Assembly: GCA_947630515.1 (NCBI GenBank)
Contig: CANRHY010000007.1
Span: forward strand, 1-17,164
DNA from: an uncultured Bacilli bacterium
Lineage (GTDB): Bacteria > Bacillota_I > Bacilli_A > RF39 > UBA660
Direction: 5' to 3'
DNA length: 17,164 nucleotides
The number at the start of each line of letters is the position of its first letter. The first letter of the stretch is position 1. Positions 1 to 7,072 of the stretch are shown here, piece by piece. The notes under the pieces were generated by a model. It did not search any database and was not told where the DNA came from. It was given only the letters and a program-made list of their open reading frames with translations. The translations under genes were made by a program, and so were the position numbers.

Positions 1-1
1 T

Positions 2-958
2 AAAGGAGTAGAATTTATAGTAGCTAATACTGATTTACAAATACTAAATACAAGTTTAGCTGATGTCAAATTACAAATAGGCGCAACTATTACAGATGGC
101 TTAGGCGCAGGAGCTGACCCTGAAGTAGGTAGAGAAGCAGCTCTAGAAAGTAGAAACGAAATAGAAGATGCCCTTCGTGGAGCAGATATGGTATTCGTTA
201 CATGCGGTTTAGGTGGAGGAACTGGTACAGGTGCTGCCCCAGTAATCGCTGAAATTGCGCAAGGCTTAGGTTGCTTAACTGTAGCAATAGTAACTAAACC
301 ATTTAAGTTTGAAGGTAAAAAAAGAATGGACCATGCACTACTAGGACTAGACGAACTAAAGAAACACGTTGATACATATGTAGTAATACCAAATGATAGA
401 TTAAGAGATTTAATAGATAAATCAACTCCAATGACTGATGCATTTAAAGAAGTTGATAATGTATTAAGATTAGGCGTACAATCAATTTCTGATTTAATAA
501 GCGTTCCAGGACTAATCAACCTAGACTTCGCAGATGTAAAAGCAATAATGGAAAATAGAGGTCAAGCTCTTATTGGAATAGGTGTAGGATTTGGTGAAAA
601 TCGTGCTATAGAAGCAGCAAAACAAGCAGTATCAAGTCCATTACTAGAAACAACAATAAATGGAGCAACTGACTGTATTATAAACGTAACAGGTGGCTCA
701 AGTCTTACATTATTTGAAGCAGAAGATGCTGCAGAAGTAATAAGACAATCAGCTAACACTGATATAAACATTATATTTGGTTCTGTAATTAACGACACAC
801 TTACAGATGAGGCAATAGTTACAGTAATTGCAACAGGATTTGAAGAAGAATCAACTCCTTTATACACACCATATGCAGAAACAAGTTCAGTAAATAAAAC
901 AACACCAGCAGACGACATCGATGATTTACCACCATTCTTAAGAGACAGAGATATCTAA
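2..958 (+). CDS. ftsZ: Cell division protein FtsZ, 5' truncated by window edge
   Basis: FtsZ is the tubulin-like GTPase that polymerises into the cytokinetic ring under the membrane. The frame is open from base 2, so the gene starts upstream; about 318 residues are visible. The tubulin signature [10 protein letters not shown] lies near fragment residues 71-80, preceded by VFVTCGL. The catalytic T7-loop region reads [14 protein letters not shown], and the protein ends in the conserved C-terminal peptide [12 protein letters not shown], which in other bacteria binds FtsA, SepF and other partners. The linker between the globular core (ending around VIATGFEEE) and this tail is only about 20-25 residues, much shorter than in Bacillus. 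An intrinsic terminator follows directly. The family assignment is certain; the missing part is the N-terminal nucleotide-binding segment. Confidence 0.97.
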   Translation, partial: KGVEFIVANTDLQILNTSLADVKLQIGATITDGLGAGADPEVGREAALESRNEIEDALRGADMVFVTCGLGGGTGTGAAPVIAEIAQGLGCLTVAIVTKPFKFEGKKRMDHALLGLDELKKHVDTYVVIPNDRLRDLIDKSTPMTDAFKEVDNVLRLGVQSISDLISVPGLINLDFADVKAIMENRGQALIGIGVGFGENRAIEAAKQAVSSPLLETTINGATDCIINVTGGSSLTLFEAEDAAEVIRQSANTDINIIFGSVINDTLTDEAIVTVIATGFEEESTPLYTPYAETSSVNKTTPADDIDDLPPFLRDRDI

Positions 959-963
959 AAAAT

Positions 964-990
964 AACTTCACTAAATGTGAAGTTTTCTTT
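964..990 (+). terminator. Intrinsic terminator of ftsZ
   Basis: The arms AACTTCAC (964-971) and GTGAAGTT (977-984) form a perfect 8-bp stem around TAAAT, followed by TTCTTTT. It begins six bases after the ftsZ stop. Confidence 0.85.
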
Positions 991-998
991 TACCAAAA

Positions 999-1024
999 TA
1001 AAAAAGCCTTACTTTTCTAGGCTT
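999..1024 (-). terminator. Intrinsic terminator of rpmB (minus strand)
   Basis: Read on the minus strand, AAGCCT (1024-1019) pairs with AGGCTT (1009-1004) and is followed by a T run. The stem overlaps the last codons and the stop of rpmB, so the coding end doubles as terminator. It lies tail to tail with the ftsZ terminator. Confidence 0.75.
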
Positions 1025-1170
1025 CTTATTTCTTTAGCTGTTAATCTAACTTTTTTACCATCAATAGTAACTGTTTGTAAATTAACCTTTTGAGTTTTTC
1101 TAGTAGCCTTTAATGAAAAAGGTCTATTATTTCCACTCATATTTTTTCTATTTGATATATTTTTTGCCAT
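1009..1170 (-). CDS. rpmB: 50S ribosomal protein L28
   Basis: This encodes L28 (53 residues), a small basic protein of the large ribosomal subunit. The L28 hallmark is MSGNNRPFS near residues 11-19, followed by KTQKVNLQTVTIDGKKVRLTAKEIRSLEK, which matches the family pattern (NLQ.V.I.V.GK..RV.VSAR..RS). The ATG at 1170 is chosen because AGGAGG lies eight bases upstream; an in-frame extension to 1266 would place this site inside the gene and reads unlike any L28. At 53 residues it is shorter than the usual 60-63 and lacks the N-terminal cysteines of zinc-binding L28 forms. It is convergent with ftsZ and divergent from nfo. Confidence 0.9.
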   Translation of the reverse strand: MAKNISNRKNMSGNNRPFSLKATRKTQKVNLQTVTIDGKKVRLTAKEIRSLEK

Positions 1171-1198
1171 TTTGCCTTCCTCCTTAAACTTCTTTATT

Positions 1199-1227
1199 AA
1201 TTTACCATAAAATACTGGTTTAGTCAA
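1199..1227 (-). promoter_or_regulatory. Sigma-A promoter of rpmB
   Basis: On the minus strand a -35 TTGACT (1227-1222) is followed after 17 bases by TAAATT (1204-1199), with a TG extension before the -10. It precedes the rpmB ribosome binding site by about 15 bases and overlaps the divergent nfo promoter. Confidence 0.65.
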
Positions 1228-1235
1228 TGTAAATT

Positions 1236-1244
1236 TGATATAAT
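1236..1244 (+). promoter_or_regulatory. Extended -10 promoter of nfo
   Basis: TGATATAAT is a perfect extended -10 element. No good -35 is seen at the expected distance (TGGTTT at 1216-1221 is the best). The start codon is 22 bases downstream. The upstream part overlaps the divergent rpmB promoter, so the two may compete for polymerase. Confidence 0.6.
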
Positions 1245-1266
1245 TTAATAGAAAGAGAGGTAACAC

Positions 1267-2154
1267 ATGCTATATATTGGTAGTCACACAAGTTATTTAA
1301 AAGATAAACAATTACTTGGAGTATTAGAAGAAAGTTTATCATATGGGTCTAATACATTTATGTTTTATACAGGAAGTAACCAAAGTACATTAAGGTTTCC
1401 AATAGACCATACACTAAGAGACAAAGCTCATAGCCTTATGAAAGAAAATAACATAGACAAAGAAAAATGCATAGTACATGCTCCATTTATAATAAACTTA
1501 GCAAATAATTCTGATGAAAGAAAATATAACTTTTATATAGATTTCTTAAAACAAGAGTTAGATAGGTGTATAGAACTTGATATAAGAAACTTAGTATTAC
1601 ACCCAGGAAGTTACACAACCCTAACTAGAGAAGAGGGAATAAAAAACATTGCAAATGGCCTTAATATTGCTTTAAAAGATAAAGAAAATGTTAACTTACT
1701 ACTTGAATATATGAGTGGAAAAGGAACTGAAGTAGGTAGTAGTATTAATGATTTAAAAGGAATAATAGACTTACTAAATGATGACGTAAAAAATAAAGTA
1801 TTTGTATGTTTAGATACATGCCATATGAACGACTCAGGTGTAGACATAAAAGATATAGACAAGTTTTTAGATGAATTTGACGAAAAAATAGGAATAAACA
1901 AAATAAAATGTATACACATAAACGATTCATATAATCCAGTTGCTTCACACAAAGATAGACACGCAAATCTTGGATACGGAACTATTGGATTTGATAACTT
2001 AATTAATGTTATCTATAACAAAAGACTAGATGACATACCAAAAATATTAGAAACTCCATGGATAAACAGAAATGAAAAAGACACCTGGGCTCCATATAAA
2101 TATGAAATAGAAATGATAAGAAAAAAAGAGTTTGTAGATTACATTAATCTATAA
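1267..2154 (+). CDS. nfo: Endonuclease IV (AP endonuclease)
   Basis: Endonuclease IV cleaves DNA 5' to abasic sites in base excision repair and trims blocked 3' ends. The 295-residue protein has the family's TIM-barrel length and its full metal ligand set for three zinc ions: H71 (VHAPFIINLA), H112 (LHPGSY), E147 (LLEYMSGKGTE), D183 and H186 (LDTCH), H217 (IHINDS), D230 and H232 (KDRHANLGYG) and E262 (LETPW). These positions fall within a residue or two of the E. coli enzyme. The start is the ATG after GAGAGG. In Bacillus the equivalent gene, yqfS, sits next to yqfT, and here a YqfT-like gene also adjoins it, though in convergent orientation with an 11-base tail overlap. Confidence 0.95.
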   Translation: MLYIGSHTSYLKDKQLLGVLEESLSYGSNTFMFYTGSNQSTLRFPIDHTLRDKAHSLMKENNIDKEKCIVHAPFIINLANNSDERKYNFYIDFLKQELDRCIELDIRNLVLHPGSYTTLTREEGIKNIANGLNIALKDKENVNLLLEYMSGKGTEVGSSINDLKGIIDLLNDDVKNKVFVCLDTCHMNDSGVDIKDIDKFLDEFDEKIGINKIKCIHINDSYNPVASHKDRHANLGYGTIGFDNLINVIYNKRLDDIPKILETPWINRNEKDTWAPYKYEIEMIRKKEFVDYINL

Positions 2155-2398
2155 ACTTTTTATATTGATTATATAACTCTACTAACTTTTCATAAGTGCT
2201 AGTACTAAACTCATCTCTTTTACTTTCTAAGACCTCTAGTGCATGCCCATCAAGTATATAGTCTGCGTTCTCTCTAATAGTCTTAATAAATAACTCTGCC
2301 TCTTCCTCAGTAACATTTACCCCTTCTTTTTTACCAAACTCTATAACTTTATCTGTAGTAAGTGTACTCGCATAAGCTTTTATAATATTTTTATTCAT
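2144..2398 (-). CDS. DUF2624/YqfT-like small protein
   Basis: An 84-residue, charged, probably all-helical protein without a signal or membrane segment. It contains LTTDKVIEFGKKEGVNVTEEEAELFIKTIREN, which resembles the start of Bacillus YqfT (DUF2624): a TTDELL..AK element followed by a helix of the form T.E.A......R. The neighbouring endonuclease IV gene supports this, because yqfS and yqfT are adjacent in Bacillus; here they converge and overlap by 11 bases. The ATG at 2398 is chosen because GGGAGG lies six bases upstream, while the GTG six bases earlier would abut that site. The function of the family is unknown to me. The family name is inferred from pattern and context, not from an alignment. 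Confidence 0.65.
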   Translation of the reverse strand: MNKNIIKAYASTLTTDKVIEFGKKEGVNVTEEEAELFIKTIRENADYILDGHALEVLESKRDEFSTSTYEKLVELYNQYKKFID

Positions 2399-2442
2399 AC
2401 TCACCCTCCCATAATAATATTATTAAAAAGAAAAAATAATAT

Positions 2443-2515
2443 GCAAATAAACATAAAAAATAGCAAAATTAATAATTAAAACTTAAAATTTGCAAAAAAT
2501 ATGCAAAAAAGCAAA
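2443..2515. repeat. Five GCAAA iterations upstream of the ATPase gene
   Basis: GCAAA occurs at 2443, 2463, 2492, 2503 and 2511, all on the plus strand and three of them preceded by T, in the AT-rich gap between the YqfT-like gene and the defence-like cassette. The last copy ends about 18 bases before the cassette's -35 box. They could be operator half-sites, but an A-rich background produces such runs easily. Confidence 0.35.
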
Positions 2516-2533
2516 AATAATTTATAAAATTTA

Positions 2534-2561
2534 TTGATTTTCTTAAAAATTTGTATATAAT
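2534..2561 (+). promoter_or_regulatory. Sigma-A promoter of the ATPase-RloB cassette
   Basis: TTGATT (2534-2539), 16 bases, then a perfect TATAAT (2556-2561). The ribosome binding site AAAGGAG follows at about 2568. It is a clear housekeeping-type promoter dedicated to the cassette. Confidence 0.7.
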
Positions 2562-2582
2562 AATATTAAAGGAGATGATAAT

Positions 2583-3776
2583 ATGCTTATAGAATTTAGT
2601 ATAACTAATTTTTTATCTTTTAAAGATAAAAATACATTTACTATGAAGGCATCATCTGATAAAACATTAAATGAAAATATTATTAATAAATCTAACGAAA
2701 ATATTTTGAAAATCTCAGCTTTTTATGGAGCTAATGGATCAGGGAAATCTAATCTCTTTAAAGTACTTCAACTCATTAGCGGCATGATAAAAAACTCTAA
2801 TTTTTTAGACCCTAATAGTGTTCTTCCAATCACACCATTTAAATTAGATAAAAGTTCTATAAATAAACCAAGTGAATTTGAAATAAAATTTATAGATGGA
2901 AATATAAGATATGTATATGGCTTTGTTGCTGATACAAATAACATATATGAAGAATACTTAACATACTACCCAAATGGTAGACCAGTAAAAATATTTAATC
3001 GTAAAAATATTAATAGTTATTCATTTAATATAACAGATGCCAAAAAACTAAAAGATATAAAAGAAAAAAATACTTCTAACAAATTTTTCCTAGCTACAGC
3101 AACAAACTGGAATTATGAAAAAACAAAACCTGCTTATGATTTTATAACTGAAAAACTTGCTATAATTATGTCTTATGAACAAATAAATGACGATTCTTAT
3201 AATATGTATTATAATGATAAAGACAAATCATTAAAAAATTTTGCATTAGATTTTTTAGAAAAAGCTGACTTTAATGTAACTGAATATGAAGTTATAGAAA
3301 ACAAATATAATGAATACGAACCAAATTATAAAGTCAGTACTAAACACATAATAAATGGTGATGAATATGAATTCGATATTTTAGAAGAATCACGAGGAAC
3401 ACAAGTGGTATTTTCACTAATACCAATTCTAAAAGACGTGTTAGATAATGGAAAAGTGCTTTTAATAGACGAATTTGATAAGAGTTTGCACCCATACATT
3501 GTAAAATATATTGTAAGGTTATTTAATGATATAGAAATAAACAAAAATGGTGCTCAATTAATATTTAATACACAAGATACTAATTTACTTGACCTCGAAC
3601 TATTACGTAGAGACCAAATCTGGTTCGCGGAAAAAAATTATAAAGATGGTTCTAGTACTATCTATCCTTTAGATGACTTTCCAGTAAGGAAAACAGAAAA
3701 TGTTGAAAAAGGTTATCTATTAGGTAGGTATGGTTCAGTTCCATTTTTACAAGCAAACTTTGACACTTTAAGATAA
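2583..3776 (+). CDS. AAA15-family ATPase, AbiL/PARIS-like defence ATPase
   Basis: A 397-residue ATPase of the AAA15/OLD-like group. It opens with IEFSITNFLSFKD, the typical RecF/SMC-like first strand. The Walker A loop GANGSGKS spans residues 49-56, an ABC-like signature region EESRGTQ spans 268-274, and Walker B VLLIDEFDKSLHP spans 292-304 with catalytic E297. The late motifs FNTQDTNLLD (328-337), RRDQIWFAEK (342-351) and GRYGSVPF (381-388) mark the family that pairs with RloB or DUF4435 partners in abortive-infection systems, where the ATPase senses phage and controls a toxic partner. The next gene, two bases downstream, is an RloB gene. All ATPase motifs are intact. Start: ATG after AAAGGAG. 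The defence role is inferred from family and pairing. Confidence 0.85.
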   Translation: MLIEFSITNFLSFKDKNTFTMKASSDKTLNENIINKSNENILKISAFYGANGSGKSNLFKVLQLISGMIKNSNFLDPNSVLPITPFKLDKSSINKPSEFEIKFIDGNIRYVYGFVADTNNIYEEYLTYYPNGRPVKIFNRKNINSYSFNITDAKKLKDIKEKNTSNKFFLATATNWNYEKTKPAYDFITEKLAIIMSYEQINDDSYNMYYNDKDKSLKNFALDFLEKADFNVTEYEVIENKYNEYEPNYKVSTKHIINGDEYEFDILEESRGTQVVFSLIPILKDVLDNGKVLLIDEFDKSLHPYIVKYIVRLFNDIEINKNGAQLIFNTQDTNLLDLELLRRDQIWFAEKNYKDGSSTIYPLDDFPVRKTENVEKGYLLGRYGSVPFLQANFDTLR

Positions 3777-3778
3777 CT

Positions 3779-4303
3779 ATGAGTAAAGATAGAAAAAGAA
3801 ATAAAAAAGTTCGCGAATCAAAAAGAGTAATATTAATATCTTATGAGGGAAAAAATAAAACAGAAAAAAATTACTTTAACAATTTTTCTGGAAGAGAAAA
3901 AGACTATATAATTAAGCAAGTACCAGGTAATGAAACAGACCCTATTAATTTAGTAAAGCAAACTATAGAGAAATCTAAAAGTCTATCATTAGATTTAACA
4001 AAAGATAAAGCATTTTGTGTATTTGATGCAGATACATATCCAAGTAAAAATAAACAAATACAAGAGTCTATTAAGCTAGCAAAAGATAATAACATTATTC
4101 CAATAATTTCTACACCATGTATAGAATTATGGTTTCTACTACATTTTGAATATTCAACAGCCGTAGTTAGTAGCAGTGGTGTAATCAAAGAATTAAAAAA
4201 ATATTATCCAAAGTATGAAAAAAATTGTAATATTTATTTAATCATACAAGACAAAATCATTACTGCAATAAATAATGCAAAAAACTCGAAAAATATCACC
4301 TAA
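3779..4303 (+). CDS. RloB-family protein, frameshifted near its C-terminus
   Basis: The reading frame gives 174 residues. The N-terminus is basic and then shows VILISYEGKNKTEKNYF (EG..TE motif, E23 and E29), KAFCVFDADTYP (D83, D85) and ISTPCIELWFLLHFEY (E116), the RloB signatures; the acidic pattern resembles TOPRIM nucleases. RloB was named as an R-linked ORF in restriction loci and also pairs with AAA15 ATPases in AbiL-like loci, where it is the likely effector. The gene starts two bases after the ATPase stop with no strong ribosome binding site, so translation is probably coupled. After about residue 168 the frame runs into NSKNIT and a stop, while the expected RloB ending continues in the -1 frame to 4383. 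The whole protein would have about 201 residues, the usual length. Confidence 0.82.
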   Translation: MSKDRKRNKKVRESKRVILISYEGKNKTEKNYFNNFSGREKDYIIKQVPGNETDPINLVKQTIEKSKSLSLDLTKDKAFCVFDADTYPSKNKQIQESIKLAKDNNIIPIISTPCIELWFLLHFEYSTAVVSSSGVIKELKKYYPKYEKNCNIYLIIQDKIITAINNAKNSKNIT

Positions 4304-4383
4304 GTAACAATAAAGTTCTAGGCACTACTGAAGCAAACCCATATACAGCAATATACATAATAGTAGAAGAGTTAATTAAATAA
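4279..4383 (+). pseudogene. Out-of-frame C-terminal part of RloB
   Basis: In the -1 frame the sequence reads KKLEKYHLSNNKVLGTTEAN and then PYTAIYIIVEELIK before TAA at 4381-4383. This is the normal RloB tail (family pattern NP.T.VY.LVE.L). The two frames join at the run of six A's at 4279-4284; one extra A would restore a continuous gene. The sequence A AAA AAC at 4279-4285 is also a canonical -1 ribosomal slippage heptamer placed in the right phase, so a slipped ribosome would enter exactly this frame. A mutation or a homopolymer sequencing error is the simpler reading. Confidence 0.8.
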
Positions 4384-4392
4384 CATATTTAC

Positions 4393-4421
4393 TTTAAAAA
4401 AATGAACTTTTAAGTTATAAT
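4393..4421 (+). promoter_or_regulatory. Probable promoter of the GH10-like gene
   Basis: A perfect TATAAT (4416-4421) with a weak TTTAAA (4393-4398) 17 bases upstream. It lies between the RloB tail and the GH10-like start, so the latter is probably transcribed on its own. Confidence 0.5.
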
Positions 4422-4441
4422 TAAAGTGGAGTAGATAAGAT

Positions 4442-6160
4442 ATGAACTATGCTTTAGATATTGATATTAACAATTTGGGTGGATACTTAAGTAGTGAACA
4501 AATAGACTTACTATCTATAATACAAGCAAAAGATATAGAAGAACTACTAAATTTTATTAAAAACTCTAATCAATTACAATTAAATGATATAAACATAGAG
4601 AAACTAAAAAATATGAATTTAGAAGAAGCAAAAAAAGAGGTCTTTAAACTTTATCAAGATACTTTAGTAAGCCACTATAGTCCTACTGAAACTATACTAG
4701 ATAATATGTTATCCCGCTCTTTAATAAGTAAAGAAGATATAGAAATAATAAAAAGAGTTTATAGCAGTAAAAGCGAAGAAACTCTTAGCTACATAAGAGA
4801 ATACATAAAAAATAAATATCCTAATAACTATGAAGAAATTTTTAAATTTGTACACAGATTTACTTCATTAGAAAGAGACCAAAATAAAGCCAGTGACTTA
4901 TATGAAGAATTAGTTTTATTAAATCAAAATTTAAATTCATTTGATACCCTATTAATAGGAAGCTTAAAACCTGAAAGTATAATCAATGAATTATTCCCTA
5001 GCGGAGAAAATAGATATGACTTTTCTAAGGAGTTAATAAAAGATTTAGAATTTGCAAGAATAAACAATAAACATGTAAGACTGCACTCACTTCTAACTAA
5101 AGGCTCTAATGAATCTATATTTAAAGGAAAAACAAAAGAAGAAATATTAAGTATTTTAAAAGAATATGTCACTATTTCCATAGATTTTATTAATAATTAT
5201 AATAACACACACTCTCTAAATGATGGCTCTAAAGTCATAAATGCAGTAGACTTATTTAATGAAATAGTAAGTTTTGATAAAAACGAAAATAATGAGTACT
5301 ATAATATATGGGAAAAATACGGAATAAGCATAGAAGATATATGTGAAGTTTTTAATTATGCTAAAATTAATAAACCAGAAGGAGTAGAATTTATATATAA
5401 TGAGCCTTTCCTAGAAGATGATAAAAGAAGAAAAAAAGTAATAGAAGTATTAACTCAAATAAATCAAAAATCTCCTGGATTAATAGACTCGTTAGGTAGC
5501 CAAATGCACATAACTATTGATTCTTCCTCTAATTTATATGATAAATACAAAGATGGTGTAGTAGCATTTTTACAAGAATATGCAAAAAATTATGGAGTAA
5601 GTGAGGAAAAAATAAATAGTATTTTAATGAGTAAAGAAGCAACTTTAGAAATACTAAAAGATGAAATAGAAAAAAGTACTATAAATGTAACTACATTTCA
5701 AAATATAGTGTGTGGTGGAGAAACTTTAATATTTGGAACTACAGAAGACGCAATAAAAAGAAGTTTAACTGATTTAAAAAAGTTACAAGACTCCACTGGT
5801 GTAGGCTTACAAATAACTGAATTTGATAGTTCACTTAGTACTAATGAAGCAATAAGAACATTTAAAAAAGGTGAAATTCCTTTAGAAAAAGTTTATGAAA
5901 TAAAAAAAGAACAAATTAAAAACGCTTCACAAATTATAAAAGAAAGTAATGTTAAATTAAATGGAATATCTTATTGGTCACTTACAGATAAAATTGATTG
6001 TAACTTAGAAAGAATAAGAGAAACTTTACTTAAAAAAGGCATAATAAAAGATATAAGAGAAATTCCTACAGCATTTGGAGGATTACTTCCAACTGATTAT
6101 GCTTATTTAATGAGTATAATAGAAAATAATATGGATAACGAGAGTACAATTAAGTTATAA
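4442..6160 (+). CDS. GH10 (xylanase-type) family protein, no signal peptide
   Basis: A 572-residue protein whose residues from about 165 to 555 follow the glycoside hydrolase 10 barrel. LLIGSLKPESIINELFPSG (170-188) aligns with the first strand, RYDFSKELIKDLEFARINNKHVRLHSL (191-217) with the strand carrying VRGHTL, and AVDLFNEIV (268-276) with the DVVNEA acid/base motif (E274). FIYNEPFLEDDKRR (317-330), GLIDSLGSQMHITI (346-359), GLQITEFDSSLS (455-466, nucleophile E460) and GISYWSLTDK (508-517) complete it. Both catalytic glutamates are kept, but the tryptophan-rich substrate subsites of true xylanases are poorly preserved. Residues 1-160 form a helical region I do not recognise. No signal peptide is visible, so the protein appears cytoplasmic. 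I infer a retaining beta-glycosidase on an unknown substrate. Confidence 0.75.
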   Translation: MNYALDIDINNLGGYLSSEQIDLLSIIQAKDIEELLNFIKNSNQLQLNDINIEKLKNMNLEEAKKEVFKLYQDTLVSHYSPTETILDNMLSRSLISKEDIEIIKRVYSSKSEETLSYIREYIKNKYPNNYEEIFKFVHRFTSLERDQNKASDLYEELVLLNQNLNSFDTLLIGSLKPESIINELFPSGENRYDFSKELIKDLEFARINNKHVRLHSLLTKGSNESIFKGKTKEEILSILKEYVTISIDFINNYNNTHSLNDGSKVINAVDLFNEIVSFDKNENNEYYNIWEKYGISIEDICEVFNYAKINKPEGVEFIYNEPFLEDDKRRKKVIEVLTQINQKSPGLIDSLGSQMHITIDSSSNLYDKYKDGVVAFLQEYAKNYGVSEEKINSILMSKEATLEILKDEIEKSTINVTTFQNIVCGGETLIFGTTEDAIKRSLTDLKKLQDSTGVGLQITEFDSSLSTNEAIRTFKKGEIPLEKVYEIKKEQIKNASQIIKESNVKLNGISYWSLTDKIDCNLERIRETLLKKGIIKDIREIPTAFGGLLPTDYAYLMSIIENNMDNESTIKL

Positions 6161-6169
6161 AAATGCTTG

Positions 6170-6214
6170 ATTTTCACTAGATAATACCAAAAAACGGTAT
6201 TATGTGGTGAAAAT
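6170..6214. repeat. 45-bp imperfect palindrome upstream of rpmG
   Basis: ATTTTCAC (6170-6177) pairs with GTGAAAAT (6207-6214), and ATAATACC (6181-6188) pairs with GGTATTAT (6196-6203) around AAAAAAC. The 3-base steps TAG and GTG between the arms pair partly (T-G, A-T). It begins ten bases after the GH10-like stop. No T run follows on the plus strand, so it is not a classical terminator. It may be a transcript-end structure or a protein-binding palindrome. Confidence 0.6.
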
Positions 6215-6284
6215 ATGATAAGTTTTAACTAAACAAAAAAGAAAAGTGAAAATTTGTGAGAAAACACTTTGTACTTAAAAATGC

Positions 6285-6313
6285 TTTCAAAAATACAATT
6301 AGTATGGTATAAT
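6285..6313 (+). promoter_or_regulatory. Extended -10 promoter of the rpmG-efp operon
   Basis: TGGTATAAT (6305-6313) is a perfect extended -10 element; TTTCAA (6285-6290) is a partial -35 at 17 bases. The ribosome binding site AAAGGAGGTG follows about 14 bases later. Confidence 0.7.
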
Positions 6314-6341
6314 ACACCTAGACTTAAAAGGAGGTGCAAAA

Positions 6342-6512
6342 ATGGCAAAAAAAGAAAACCGTGAAGGAATAGCATTACAATGCACTGTATGTAAAGAAAT
6401 CAATTACCTAACAAGTAAAAACAAAAAGAATACTGAAGGTAAAATGGAAATAAAAAAACATTGTCCAAGATGCAACAAAACAACAGTTCATAAAGAAAGA
6501 AAGGCTGATTAA
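6342..6512 (+). CDS. rpmG: 50S ribosomal protein L33, zinc-ribbon form
   Basis: A 56-residue protein beginning MAKKENREGIALQCTVCKEI. Four cysteines form a zinc ribbon: C14 and C17 (CTVC), C41 and C44 (CPRC). Between them lies the L33 pattern NYLTSKNKKNT, and the end KHCPRCNKTTVHKERK is typical of L33. This is the cysteine-containing form, as opposed to the zinc-free paralogue many Bacilli keep for zinc shortage. An ideal AAAGGAGGTG site precedes the ATG. The stop lies two bases before efp, so the two genes form an operon; the common partners secE and nusG are absent here. Confidence 0.95.
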   Translation: MAKKENREGIALQCTVCKEINYLTSKNKKNTEGKMEIKKHCPRCNKTTVHKERKAD

Positions 6513-6514
6513 TT

Positions 6515-7072
6515 ATGATAAACGTAAATGATATTAAAAATGGTATGACTATTTTCTATGAAGGAAATATCTATCAAGTAGTTGAGTTTCAACACGTAAA
6601 ACCTGGTAAAGGAAGTGCATTTGTAAGAACAAAACTAAAAAACTTAAGAACAAATAGCACTCAAGAAATAACATTTAACGCAGGAATTAAAATTGAAAAA
6701 GCACAAGTAAATAAAAGAGCATTACAATACTTATATAATCAAGGGGATACTTATGTATTTATGGATAACACTAATTATGAGCAATTAGAAATAAATAAAA
6801 GTATGCTTGAAGATTACATTAAATTCTTAAAAGAAGATTTAGTAGTAGAAGTAATGAGTTATAACGACGAAGTTATAGGTATTAGCTTACCTGAAAAAAT
6901 AAGTTATAAAGTAGTAGAAACTGAACAAGCAGTTAAAGGTAATACTACAAGTGGAGCTCAAAAAGATGCTAAAATTGAAACAGGATACGTAGTAAAAGTT
7001 CCACTATTTATAGAAACAGGGGAAGAAATAATAATAACAACTTCAGATGGAAAATATTCATCTCGTGCTTAA
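6515..7072 (+). CDS. efp: Translation elongation factor P
   Basis: EF-P binds between the P and E sites of ribosomes stalled at consecutive prolines and promotes peptide-bond formation. The 185-residue length is exactly that of the family. The KOW-like domain I carries the loop VKPGKGSAFVRTKLKNL, with K32 at its tip; in Bacillus this lysine is post-translationally modified. Two OB domains follow, ending in the C-terminal family signature GYVVKVPLFIETGEEIIITTSDGKYSSRA. It is translated from the rpmG mRNA with a two-base gap and a GAAAGG site inside the end of rpmG. In Bacillus efp lies just upstream of the spoIIIA operon; here spoIIIAH follows after one unrelated gene. Confidence 0.97.
   Translation: MINVNDIKNGMTIFYEGNIYQVVEFQHVKPGKGSAFVRTKLKNLRTNSTQEITFNAGIKIEKAQVNKRALQYLYNQGDTYVFMDNTNYEQLEINKSMLEDYIKFLKEDLVVEVMSYNDEVIGISLPEKISYKVVETEQAVKGNTTSGAQKDAKIETGYVVKVPLFIETGEEIIITTSDGKYSSRA

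Noticed and set aside
562..918. Minus-strand open frames inside ftsZ, nfo, spoIIIAH, pnp and other genes
   Set aside because: They are antisense to well-identified genes, have no ribosome binding sites and encode low-complexity or unrecognisable products.
1171..1266. N-terminal extension of the L28 gene to 85 residues
   Set aside because: It contains the rpmB promoter and ribosome binding site on that strand and encodes nothing like L28.
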